This document shows, in pieces, positions 14,170 through 21,701 of a DNA stretch of 23,325 bases; the stretch's first letter is position 1; every line of letters begins with the position of its first letter. A program made the translations under genes and the position numbers. The notes below the pieces were generated by a model. That model was not told the origin of the DNA and made no database searches. It saw nothing but the letters and a program-made list of their open reading frames with translations. This stretch comes from a virus. The stretch is from positions 1 through 23,325 of the IMG/VR virus record IMGVR_UViG_3300006734_000042; one strand, written 5' to 3'.

Positions 14170-14956
14170 CAATAGTGCTAATTGCATAGCTCCCAATTTA
14201 ATCTACGGATGCTTTGGTGGCTGTGTAAATACTTATTGTTACATGTCCCGGTATAACGGTACAAGAGTCTTTGTAAATACAAATGTAGATGACATATTTA
14301 ATTCGGTTGTTAAATGGGAAGAGGGCTTTACTAAGGTACCTGATCAACAAGACCCTATATATACTATGGTGGATATTGCATGTAATACTGATTTAGTATT
14401 GATGCAAAAACATACACCAGAACCATTGATAGACTATCTTAAAAGATATGATGATCATCCAAGACTTAATACAACCATGGCTACTAAGTATCCAGGTTTG
14501 TTAAATTTAGATGTTAATCATTTTAATAAGAAGCCTAGAGTTAGAGTTAGTCTAATGCCTCAGATTTTTGCTGATGTTCTTGAACCTAAAATGCAAAAGA
14601 TAGAAGATAGGATACATGATATTAACCGTCTTAAGAAATTAGGATGGGAAGTTCATATAAACTACAGTCCTGTGGTATTTGATTATAAATGGTCAGAACG
14701 TTATTCTGATCTATTTAAAATGGTTAGAGCTATAGCCGGTGAGAATAAGTGTGAAGTTATTGCATTAACTAATCACGCTAATCAGATGGCTAAAGCATCA
14801 GAACAAGCACAGAAGTTAATGGCTGCTTCATGTGAAGTAAAGAATGAATCTGGTGTAATGAGATATCCGCTTAAAGATAAAGAAGCATATCTTGATCATT
14901 GGAAGTTTTTATATTCAGCCTATTTTAATATTGATACAATTAGATATATATTTTAA
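14123..14956 (+). CDS. SPL-like radical SAM protein with CX3CX4C motif
   Basis: 277 residues. GCFGGCVNTYCYM (29-41) resembles the [4Fe-4S]-binding start of spore photoproduct lyase-like radical SAM proteins, but the spacing Cys30-Cys34-Cys39 is CX3CX4C, not the usual CX3CX2C. Downstream, the SPL-like order is kept: FVNTNVDDIF (50-59), a TDL segment after VDIAC, a T-x-K segment (TKYPG), RVSLMP, EPKMQKIEDRI and a NYSPVVF segment. It could act on a nucleic-acid or protein substrate by SAM chemistry, with no partner or substrate visible here. The start is taken at 14123, inside the zinc-finger gene; no other Met precedes the cluster. Confidence 0.72.
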   Translation: MIKEQKTKTLTTKNNNNSANCIAPNLIYGCFGGCVNTYCYMSRYNGTRVFVNTNVDDIFNSVVKWEEGFTKVPDQQDPIYTMVDIACNTDLVLMQKHTPEPLIDYLKRYDDHPRLNTTMATKYPGLLNLDVNHFNKKPRVRVSLMPQIFADVLEPKMQKIEDRIHDINRLKKLGWEVHINYSPVVFDYKWSERYSDLFKMVRAIAGENKCEVIALTNHANQMAKASEQAQKLMAASCEVKNESGVMRYPLKDKEAYLDHWKFLYSAYFNIDTIRYIF

Positions 14957-14959
14957 AGT

Positions 14960-15946
14960 ATGATTGACAAACAAAAAGAAGAGGAGTTCTATGCTAAAGA
15001 CTTTAACTTTAGCTACTCCTCTATAAATAAATTATTATTCTCTCCTTCTATATTTTATAAGGAGTATATATTACAGGACCGTGAGATCCGTACTGACAAA
15101 CATCTAGTTGAAGGTAAGCTTGTTCATTGCTTATTGCTAGAACCTGAAAATCTTGAAAAGAAATTTAAGATTGTACCAGGTAAAACTCCTACAGATAGTG
15201 TAAGAAAAGTATTACACATACTATCTGAGAAAACAGATGCTGCAAAGTTAGAAGATATTAATGATGAACTAATAATAGATGTTCTGAAAGAAGTGAATTT
15301 GCATCAGTCACTTAAGACTGATGAACAAAGAATTGCTAAAATTAAAATTGATGATTATGAAACATATTGGAAATTTATTCTCAATAAAACTGTGGATGTT
15401 ATTGACCAAGATACCCTTGCTCGTTGCAATGACTACGTGGATATTTTAAACTCACACGCTGATGTGAAGGAACTATTTACAAATAATGAGACTGACTTTG
15501 AGTTAGATTCAGAAGAAAGATATGTGGAAAAATATTTAAAGTGTACACTTAAACAAAAAAAGTTTGGCTTACACGGCTACGTAGATTTCTATAAAATAGA
15601 CCATGAAAATAAAACTGTCACAATTTGTGATCTCAAGACTACATCTAAGACTATAGTTGAGTTTGAGGAGACTGTTGAGTATTATAAATATTACTTGCAG
15701 GCTGCAATATATTTTAAACTTGTATATGAAAATTTAGATGAAAAAATACGTGATGATTACAAAATTTTGTTTAAGTTTGTTGTAATAGACAAGTATAATC
15801 AAGTTTACATTTTTGAAGTTCTTGATGATACTATGAGAGGATGGGCTTTTATGTTAACCGATGCATTGAACGTAGCTGAGTACCATTATAATGAGAAAGA
15901 TTATAGCCTTCCTTATAATTTTGCAACAAATAAAATAAAATTATAA
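14960..15946 (+). CDS. PD-(D/E)XK exonuclease (RecB/RecE-like)
   Basis: 328 residues. SYSSINKLLFSPS (18-30) and EGKLVHCLLLEP (51-62) form the opening of the RecE/PDDEXK_1-type nuclease fold. GYVDF (206-210, Asp209), DLKTT (224-228, Asp224 and Lys226) and QAAIY (247-251) are the catalytic core and trailing Q-x-x-x-Y motif. Such nucleases resect DNA ends to expose single strands for annealing, which fits the Sak4-like ATPase and SSB-like protein encoded about 9 kb upstream. It sits three bases after the radical-SAM gene and one base before the next. Confidence 0.88.
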   Translation: MIDKQKEEEFYAKDFNFSYSSINKLLFSPSIFYKEYILQDREIRTDKHLVEGKLVHCLLLEPENLEKKFKIVPGKTPTDSVRKVLHILSEKTDAAKLEDINDELIIDVLKEVNLHQSLKTDEQRIAKIKIDDYETYWKFILNKTVDVIDQDTLARCNDYVDILNSHADVKELFTNNETDFELDSEERYVEKYLKCTLKQKKFGLHGYVDFYKIDHENKTVTICDLKTTSKTIVEFEETVEYYKYYLQAAIYFKLVYENLDEKIRDDYKILFKFVVIDKYNQVYIFEVLDDTMRGWAFMLTDALNVAEYHYNEKDYSLPYNFATNKIKL

Positions 15947-15947
15947 T

Positions 15948-16529
15948 ATGACTCAGGCTTATATGCAGTATTTTCAAAAATCAAAGATTTTTTTGTATCC
16001 TTTATTAGACATAAGGAAAGGTGAAGATTACGTCCCAGTAGAAACATATATCTGCTGGGATGGTCTTTATCAGCCACATGACTATAGGTATATCTGTATT
16101 TATCATACAAATGCAAACTTAAAGTTCAGAAATTTTGAGAGAAGACATTTGGATTCACATCCATTGTTAGATCATAAAGAAAGAATGAAGGACAAGCAAA
16201 TTTACATTTTTGACTATTCTAAATATGAGCATGACTTTGATATGTTCGTAAAAGGACATTACTCTAAATTTTCAGTTAAAACAAAACATAAGATATTAAA
16301 ATACTTTGGTAAGGTTGGTAGAATAAGTAAGTATATACAATCTTACCTGGATCCAAGTGAACATCATGAAACATATGCAGAAGCATTAGATGTAAGCTTA
16401 GATATTATAAAGGAAACACATGAACTATGCACACCTCCTGATCTAGAAAAAGAAACACTATTTGAAAAAATTCCAGATGAGTTTGCTTTATTACACAATA
16501 ATTCTATATCTTTAGAAAAAAATAATTAA
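15948..16529 (+). CDS. Hypothetical protein
   Basis: 193 residues, not recognised. The first part (FLYPLLDI, YICWDG, YICIYHTNANLKFRNFE) looks beta-rich with aromatic strands; IFDYSKYEHDFDMF and a GHYSKFSVKTKHKI segment follow, then a helical C-terminus. No catalytic motif is visible. It starts one base after the exonuclease stop and overlaps the next start by one base (TAATG), so it belongs to that transcript. Confidence 0.72.
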   Translation: MTQAYMQYFQKSKIFLYPLLDIRKGEDYVPVETYICWDGLYQPHDYRYICIYHTNANLKFRNFERRHLDSHPLLDHKERMKDKQIYIFDYSKYEHDFDMFVKGHYSKFSVKTKHKILKYFGKVGRISKYIQSYLDPSEHHETYAEALDVSLDIIKETHELCTPPDLEKETLFEKIPDEFALLHNNSISLEKNN

Positions 16530-16954
16530 TGAGTGTAAAAAAACTAATTGGTCAGAACATGATGTTAATATCCTCTTCATTTAGAGGAGTTAAATCATTT
16601 AACATGATTGCAGTCAGTGAAGACTGCCCATATGTGGAAGCAATGTTTGATCCTGCTAGCGGGATTATAGTAGTTATTTCCAAGAATAAAAAACAAACGT
16701 TTACCATGATGCCTAGATTAAATGATGATGGTGAACCTCAAAAATTAAAGTTTCCTAATAACGAAACTGGCAAGGTAATGAAAGAACAAAGAGTTATGGT
16801 TGAAACTTTTTCTGAATTTTATATTACAGAAAAAGAAGAGATTGAAAACTTTATTGAATTATTTGCAATTAATGCAGGCTCATTTAATTATAAAGACTTT
16901 ATGAATGTTGATGCTAAGGAAACTAAAATATCTAACATTATCATGCCAGCTTAA
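16529..16954 (+). CDS. Hypothetical protein
   Basis: 141 residues, not recognised. A beta-rich N-terminal half with VEAMFDPASGIIVVIS and an extended middle is followed by a helical segment (ITEKEEIENFIELF). No known motif, signal peptide or membrane segment is visible. It is translationally linked to the preceding gene by TAATG and is the last gene before a clear terminator, so it ends the transcript that began at 13984. Confidence 0.7.
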   Translation: MSVKKLIGQNMMLISSSFRGVKSFNMIAVSEDCPYVEAMFDPASGIIVVISKNKKQTFTMMPRLNDDGEPQKLKFPNNETGKVMKEQRVMVETFSEFYITEKEEIENFIELFAINAGSFNYKDFMNVDAKETKISNIIMPA

Positions 16955-16973
16955 ACTATATCAAATAAAAAAG

Positions 16974-17002
16974 AAAAGAGGTATTATAACCTCTTTTTTT
17001 TT
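16974..17002 (+). terminator. Intrinsic terminator before polymerase gene
   Basis: AAAAGAGGT (16974-16982) pairs perfectly with ACCTCTTTT (16989-16997) around a 6-base loop, running into a T-tract to 17002. It ends the upstream transcript 16 bases before the polymerase start. Confidence 0.85.
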
Positions 17003-17017
17003 GCTTAAAACTTTAGT

Positions 17018-19018
17018 ATGGATCACTACATAATGGATTATGAAACATTATCAAATTGTTTTGTAGCAGTATTTCAGCATTATAAAACCTCTGAGGAAAG
17101 AGTATTTATAGTACATGAGTTACAAAATGATTTTGATGATTTCATAGAATTTTTACATACAAATAGAGATGAGAAGCAATGGCATATATCATATAATGGT
17201 TTAGCTTTTGATGCTCAAGTGACTCAGTATATACTAAATAATTACCATATGTGGCATAGCATGTGCGCTGAAGACATAGCTGGTATTATTTATGACTTTG
17301 CTCAAGACACAATAGCTAGGCAAAATAAAAAAGAATGGGGAGTATTTGCACCGTGGCATATACAAATAGGTCAGATTGATTTATTTAAGTTACACCACTG
17401 GGACAACCCAGCTAAACGTTCTAGCCTTAAATGGATTCAGTATAGTATGGATTGGGAAAATCTTTTAGATATGCCTATACATCATACTACAGAAATCAAA
17501 ACCCAAGAGGAGCTAGATACAATAGTTAAGTATTGTGTTAATGATGTTGCATCTACTAAAGAAATATTTAATAGATCTAAATCAGAGATTAAGTTACGCA
17601 AAGAACTTACATCTCAATATGGTATAAATCTATTTAGTGCTTCTGAACCAAAGATTGCTAAAGAACTATTTGCTTATTATTTAGGTAAGAAGTTGGATAT
17701 GAACCCGGGGGAAATCAAGAACATGAAGACTTATAGAAATGTAATTAAGGTTAAAGATCTTATATTACCTTACATTAAGTTTAATGCTCCTGAATTTAAA
17801 GCTGCTCTTGAAAGATTTAAATCTCTTGAGCTAGATGCAATGAGGCTTAAGGGTCAGTTTAGATATGAGATGGAACACAAAGGTGTACACACAACGTTTG
17901 CATTAGGTGGCATTCACGGTGCAAGAAAAAGTGGTGTATATAAATCAGATGATGATCATATTATTATGTCTTCGGATGTTACATCTTTCTATCCAAATCT
18001 ATGTATTCGGAATAAGTGGTCACCCGCACACTTTCCAAAAGAAGAGTTCTGTGATCAGTATGAATGGTTCTTTAATGAGAGAGTTAAAATCCCAAAGTCT
18101 AATCCAATGAACTATGTATATAAAATTATACTTAATAGTACATTTGGTTTGAGCAATGAAGAGAATAGCTTCTTTTATGATCCTGAACTATGCATGCGTA
18201 TAACACTCAATGGTCAGCTTAGTCTGATGATGTTATATGATATGATACTGGACGCAATACCAGAAGCATTTGGCTTATTGCAAAATACAGATGGTGTAGA
18301 GATTAGAATTCCAAGAAACAAAAAAGATCTATATTTAGAGATCTGCAAACAGTGGGAAGATCTAACTCAACTAAATCTTGAGCATGACACATATCAAAGA
18401 CTTGTTCTTGGTGATGTTAATAATTACATTGCAGTAAATGATTTTAAATCTGTTGATATAACTAACTGGAGAAAAGCAAAAGAAGAGAATCCACATTACT
18501 TATTTAAAGTAAAAGGTTCTGATTTTATGTATGCTCCTGTAAAGTTAAAAGGTAGATTTAATTTTCATGAACTTCAACTCCATAAGAATAAATCTAAACT
18601 AGTAGTTAAAAAGGCTATTTATAATTACTTTGTTAAGGATGTCTTACCAGAAGACTATCTTGCAAAGAATAAAAATATACTTGACTACTGTATAGGTAAA
18701 AAATCAAAAGGTGATTGGAAGCAAGTAGCTATATCATCAAATAACGGTATATATAAAGAAGAAGATCTTCAAAAGATCAATAGATACTTCATATCCAAAC
18801 ATGGTGAAAAAAGCGTTAAAATACTAAGGATTAATAATAAAGATGGAAGAGAAATACAAAATGAAGCCGGAAGATGGATGCAAACCTTATTCAATGAAAT
18901 AAAGTTAGAACCCAAGTGGGAAGATTATAATATTGATCTTGCTTATTATATTAAAGCTATTGAATCTGAAATAAATTCAATATTACATACTAGTATTAAT
19001 CAATTAGAATTATTTTAA
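17018..19018 (+). CDS. Family-B DNA polymerase with 3'-5' exonuclease
   Basis: 666 residues, compact for the family. Exonuclease motifs: MDYET (6-10, Asp7 and Glu9), NGLAFD (60-65) and YCVND (172-176). Polymerase motifs: A, SSDVTSFYPN (318-327); B, KIILNSTFG (369-377); C, QNTDG (422-426). Motif C has Asn where most family-B enzymes have the first Asp of DTD; the second Asp (Asp425), which is the metal ligand, is kept. Such NTDG forms occur in other phage enzymes. No terminal-protein domain is obvious. It copies the phage genome with the primase, helicase and SSB-like protein here. A 27-residue micro-ORF overlaps its stop. Confidence 0.92.
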   Translation: MDHYIMDYETLSNCFVAVFQHYKTSEERVFIVHELQNDFDDFIEFLHTNRDEKQWHISYNGLAFDAQVTQYILNNYHMWHSMCAEDIAGIIYDFAQDTIARQNKKEWGVFAPWHIQIGQIDLFKLHHWDNPAKRSSLKWIQYSMDWENLLDMPIHHTTEIKTQEELDTIVKYCVNDVASTKEIFNRSKSEIKLRKELTSQYGINLFSASEPKIAKELFAYYLGKKLDMNPGEIKNMKTYRNVIKVKDLILPYIKFNAPEFKAALERFKSLELDAMRLKGQFRYEMEHKGVHTTFALGGIHGARKSGVYKSDDDHIIMSSDVTSFYPNLCIRNKWSPAHFPKEEFCDQYEWFFNERVKIPKSNPMNYVYKIILNSTFGLSNEENSFFYDPELCMRITLNGQLSLMMLYDMILDAIPEAFGLLQNTDGVEIRIPRNKKDLYLEICKQWEDLTQLNLEHDTYQRLVLGDVNNYIAVNDFKSVDITNWRKAKEENPHYLFKVKGSDFMYAPVKLKGRFNFHELQLHKNKSKLVVKKAIYNYFVKDVLPEDYLAKNKNILDYCIGKKSKGDWKQVAISSNNGIYKEEDLQKINRYFISKHGEKSVKILRINNKDGREIQNEAGRWMQTLFNEIKLEPKWEDYNIDLAYYIKAIESEINSILHTSINQLELF

Positions 19019-19101
19019 TGAATCATAAACTTCATACAATATTATCTGCTATAATATTCGGCATAATATGCTTGATTGTTATGTTTTTAATAATTGTATA
19101 A
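19018..19101 (+). CDS. 27-residue membrane micro-ORF
   Basis: ATG at 19018 overlaps the polymerase stop (TAATG), the same coupling used elsewhere in this window. The product starts MNHKLHTILS and continues with an almost unbroken hydrophobic run of about 19 residues to the stop at 19099-19101. It is a plausible single-pass membrane peptide. It could be a small holin-like or inhibitor peptide, or a chance open frame in AT-rich DNA. Confidence 0.4.
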   Translation: MNHKLHTILSAIIFGIICLIVMFLIIV

Positions 19102-19102
19102 T

Positions 19103-19133
19103 TTGGAATAGTCCAACATTATTAATATATTTA
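19103..19133 (+). promoter_or_regulatory. Candidate Bacteroidetes-type promoter for DUF932 gene
   Basis: TTG at 19103-19105 and TATATTTA at 19126-19133 lie 20 bases apart, near the Bacteroidetes pattern TTG / TAnnTTTG (last base A instead of G). Transcription would start about 10-15 bases before the DUF932 ATG at 19153. Confidence 0.35.
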
Positions 19134-19152
19134 CACTTATAAAGTTTAATTT

Positions 19153-20034
19153 ATGAAAAGTCAAATAGAAGTAACAAGAGACTTTGTAGTAAACGCACCG
19201 TTGCCATCACATGCTGATACGTATACGGTTATATCACACAAATTTGTAATTGATACCACTAAGCAAATGCTTGCTAATAGTGGATTTATTGTTACAAATG
19301 AATTATATAGAGCTAATAATCGTGGAGAAGTAGCCCAAGGTATTTATCATATAAAACCTTTATCAGGTCATGATGACAATGAAATAGGTATGATGTTTGC
19401 CTGGACAAACTCTTATGATAAATCTATCAGATTCCAATGTGCTATTGGAGCACATGTATTTGCATGTAGTAATGGAATGGTTTGTGGAGAACTGAATTAT
19501 GCTAGAAAGCATACAGGTACCGCAGATCAGGAAATTAAAATGCAGATATCAAGTCAAATTAAAAATGCTCAGAAAGCATTTGACCGGATTAAAGATGATA
19601 GAGATAATCTAAGAAATACTCCTCTAACATTTAAAGAGCAAGCTCAATTACTTGGACGCATGTATTTTAATGAAGATCTTATTAGTCCAAGACAAATGAG
19701 TTGTGTTAAAGATGAGATGGAAAAACCATCATATGATTACCAATGTGATCAAGAGAATGCATGGGCTTTCTATAATCATGTAACACACTCGTATAAATCA
19801 GTTCATCCTAGAGCATGGTTAAGTGATACAAAAAACTTCCATGACTTTATGGTAGCTAATGTATTAAATGGAATGGGAGTTACTCCTAGAGATTCAGTTA
19901 ATACAGAAGATCAGATTGAAGATGAAATTACTGAAGATGAATTATCATCCCAATTATATGGAGTTGATAATAACCCTGAAGTCATTCATGTTCATGAAGA
20001 TGAGATTAATGATGAATTTGATTTTGAGATTTGA
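19153..20034 (+). CDS. DUF932 phage protein
   Basis: 293 residues. Beta-rich blocks with SHKFVIDTTKQML (28-40), MMFAWTNSYDKSIRFQCAIG (79-98) and VFACSNGMVCGE (102-113) fit the DUF932 family, common in phages and plasmids and of unproven function; ties to DNA recombination have been suggested. A helical middle follows. The last 40 residues are very acidic and end DEINDEFDFEI, like the protein-docking tails of SSB-type proteins. It has its own candidate promoter and precedes a bidirectional terminator region, so it may be a single-gene unit. Confidence 0.85.
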   Translation: MKSQIEVTRDFVVNAPLPSHADTYTVISHKFVIDTTKQMLANSGFIVTNELYRANNRGEVAQGIYHIKPLSGHDDNEIGMMFAWTNSYDKSIRFQCAIGAHVFACSNGMVCGELNYARKHTGTADQEIKMQISSQIKNAQKAFDRIKDDRDNLRNTPLTFKEQAQLLGRMYFNEDLISPRQMSCVKDEMEKPSYDYQCDQENAWAFYNHVTHSYKSVHPRAWLSDTKNFHDFMVANVLNGMGVTPRDSVNTEDQIEDEITEDELSSQLYGVDNNPEVIHVHEDEINDEFDFEI

Positions 20035-20040
20035 TAGACT

Positions 20041-20116
20041 TAGGGCTCATATTAAAGGCATTAATTGCCATCCTTTTAATTTACTTAGTAGCTAGTAGAA
20101 AGGATCCACAGCCCTA
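20041..20116 (+). ncRNA. Possible structured RNA in convergent gap
   Basis: TAGGGCT (20041-20047) pairs with AGCCCTA (20110-20116). Inside, 20054-20058 pairs with 20072-20076 and a GGCA/TGCC hairpin nests within. It could be the 3' end structure of the DUF932 transcript. Not tRNA: no T-arm. The gap 20035-20202 otherwise holds only the terminator. Confidence 0.25.
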
Positions 20117-20157
20117 GTGGAATTTAAAAACACCATACCCAATTCTGTGTACATAAT

Positions 20158-20204
20158 AAAGGTAAACCAACCCCATCAGTTAAGGTGTTCTGATGGGTAC
20201 CTTT
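20158..20204. terminator. Probable bidirectional terminator between convergent blocks
   Basis: CCCATCAG (20172-20179) pairs perfectly with CTGATGGG (20190-20197) around a 10-base loop. AAAGGTA (20158-20164) and TACCTTT (20198-20204) add an outer stem with a bulge. T-tracts are short on both strands. It lies exactly between the convergent + and - transcripts. Confidence 0.65.
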
Positions 20205-21699
20205 AAAAACTTGTTTCGTTGGAGAATGTATTCTGAACTAATATACCAGCAGAACCTTCAATTTCCCAATCTGTACCTGATTGATTTTCTAATGCAAAGT
20301 AAAAACCTCCTAATACAAAACTATCTACAGGACTTGCAGTGTAAGTTACAAAATTGTGCTGCTGTCCTGTAATTCCAGAAGTATTATCATATCTTTGAAC
20401 AGGTATACCACTACCAATCACAGAGTCATTTGCATATCTACGTAATTGTAAAGTTGCATATTTTACAGGCCCTGTATTTACATTAAAGTTTACTCGGATA
20501 ATATGCTGTATTCTTTTACCAAAGTATGGTTTGCCTACATAAGGTATTAACAAATGATCAGGTTGCGGAAGTGTCCCTCCAGTAAATTCATTTAATATAG
20601 TTCCACTTAAGTCTCCTGATACATTAGCTATTGATAAAGTTAATAATGTAGCTCTTGGCGCACAGAATCTTATTCTAGCATCTGTACCACTTCCTAAAAC
20701 AAAAGATCTAATATTTAAAGCTCTTAAAGTATCTCCATATAAATCTTCCCAATCTTGTGCTGTTGTAAATAAATCAGTATTGAACGTAGCTAAATAATCT
20801 GACCCTCCAATACGGATATTTGCCGTTCCGCTTGTACCACTTAAACTAACACTAAGACCATAAGCTATATTGTACTGATCATATACTGTTGTACCTGCCT
20901 CATAACAAGTTAAAGTTAAAGTTGCATCACGGTTTCCAGACTCTACTGTAACTGAATCACCATTTGTATATCTGTCACCTTTATCATTAATTGATACTCC
21001 GGTAATCTCACCACTTCCACCAACAGAATCTATGTTTACTAATAAACCAACTCCAGTACCTCCAGATACTTGTATTGCTGTACCAGTACTATAACCAGTT
21101 CCAGGATTATCAATAGTTAGTATAGCTACAGATGGTAAAGACTTATCACTTGCTACATCTGTTATAGTAGCTGTTTGATCATTTGTTGATCCAGCTTGAG
21201 TTATTGTAATTGTATCACGTAACGTATAACCAAATCCAGGATTAGCTACTTCTAATTGGGTAATTCGCCCTCCTGCAACAGCTAAAATATTTACTGTTAA
21301 ATTATTATCTCCTGATCCAGTAGTAGTAGTAGGAACATCATTGGCAATTGTATAACCAGAACCAGTTGGGGTGCCCAATGTCAACTCACTAGCGTATAAA
21401 TCATCTCTAAAAAAAGTAAAACCGTTGGCAGTTTGACCATCAAGTAAGTTTGTTAATGGAGCTGTTCTACTCCACTGACTAGATGATATATTAAATGTAT
21501 TTAATACTCCTTCTTCACCACCTGCATAAGCACCATATACACCACCATTGACATCTTTGTAATAAACTTGTCTCTCTGTTTTATCAAAGAAATAAGTTTC
21601 ATTAGGTACACTCGCCCAATCAGCACTACTATCTGTAGTACCTGTGTACTCATAACCTGCTGTTGGTATATATCCTAAGTTTAATGCTGTATATGCCAT
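20203..21699 (-). CDS. Tail-fibre or baseplate structural protein with GxGY repeats
   Basis: 498 residues. The N-terminus (MAYTALNLGY) has a short head region. Residues 105-263 contain four copies of about 34 residues on the pattern 'ITxVxIxNPGxGYxxGDTITVxG...A.LTV' (copies near 105-139, 146-180, 191-223, 231-263), a repeat common in phage tail-fibre and virion proteins. The C-terminal 230 residues are beta-rich and may bind a receptor or form a trimer tip. It starts two bases after the stop of the upstream fibre gene, so the two are co-transcribed. Ser/Thr/Gly/Asn-rich content is typical of extracellular fibres. Confidence 0.8.
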   Translation of the reverse strand: MAYTALNLGYIPTAGYEYTGTTDSSADWASVPNETYFFDKTERQVYYKDVNGGVYGAYAGGEEGVLNTFNISSSQWSRTAPLTNLLDGQTANGFTFFRDDLYASELTLGTPTGSGYTIANDVPTTTTGSGDNNLTVNILAVAGGRITQLEVANPGFGYTLRDTITITQAGSTNDQTATITDVASDKSLPSVAILTIDNPGTGYSTGTAIQVSGGTGVGLLVNIDSVGGSGEITGVSINDKGDRYTNGDSVTVESGNRDATLTLTCYEAGTTVYDQYNIAYGLSVSLSGTSGTANIRIGGSDYLATFNTDLFTTAQDWEDLYGDTLRALNIRSFVLGSGTDARIRFCAPRATLLTLSIANVSGDLSGTILNEFTGGTLPQPDHLLIPYVGKPYFGKRIQHIIRVNFNVNTGPVKYATLQLRRYANDSVIGSGIPVQRYDNTSGITGQQHNFVTYTASPVDSFVLGGFYFALENQSGTDWEIEGSAGILVQNTFSNETSF

Positions 21700-21701
21700 A
21701 A

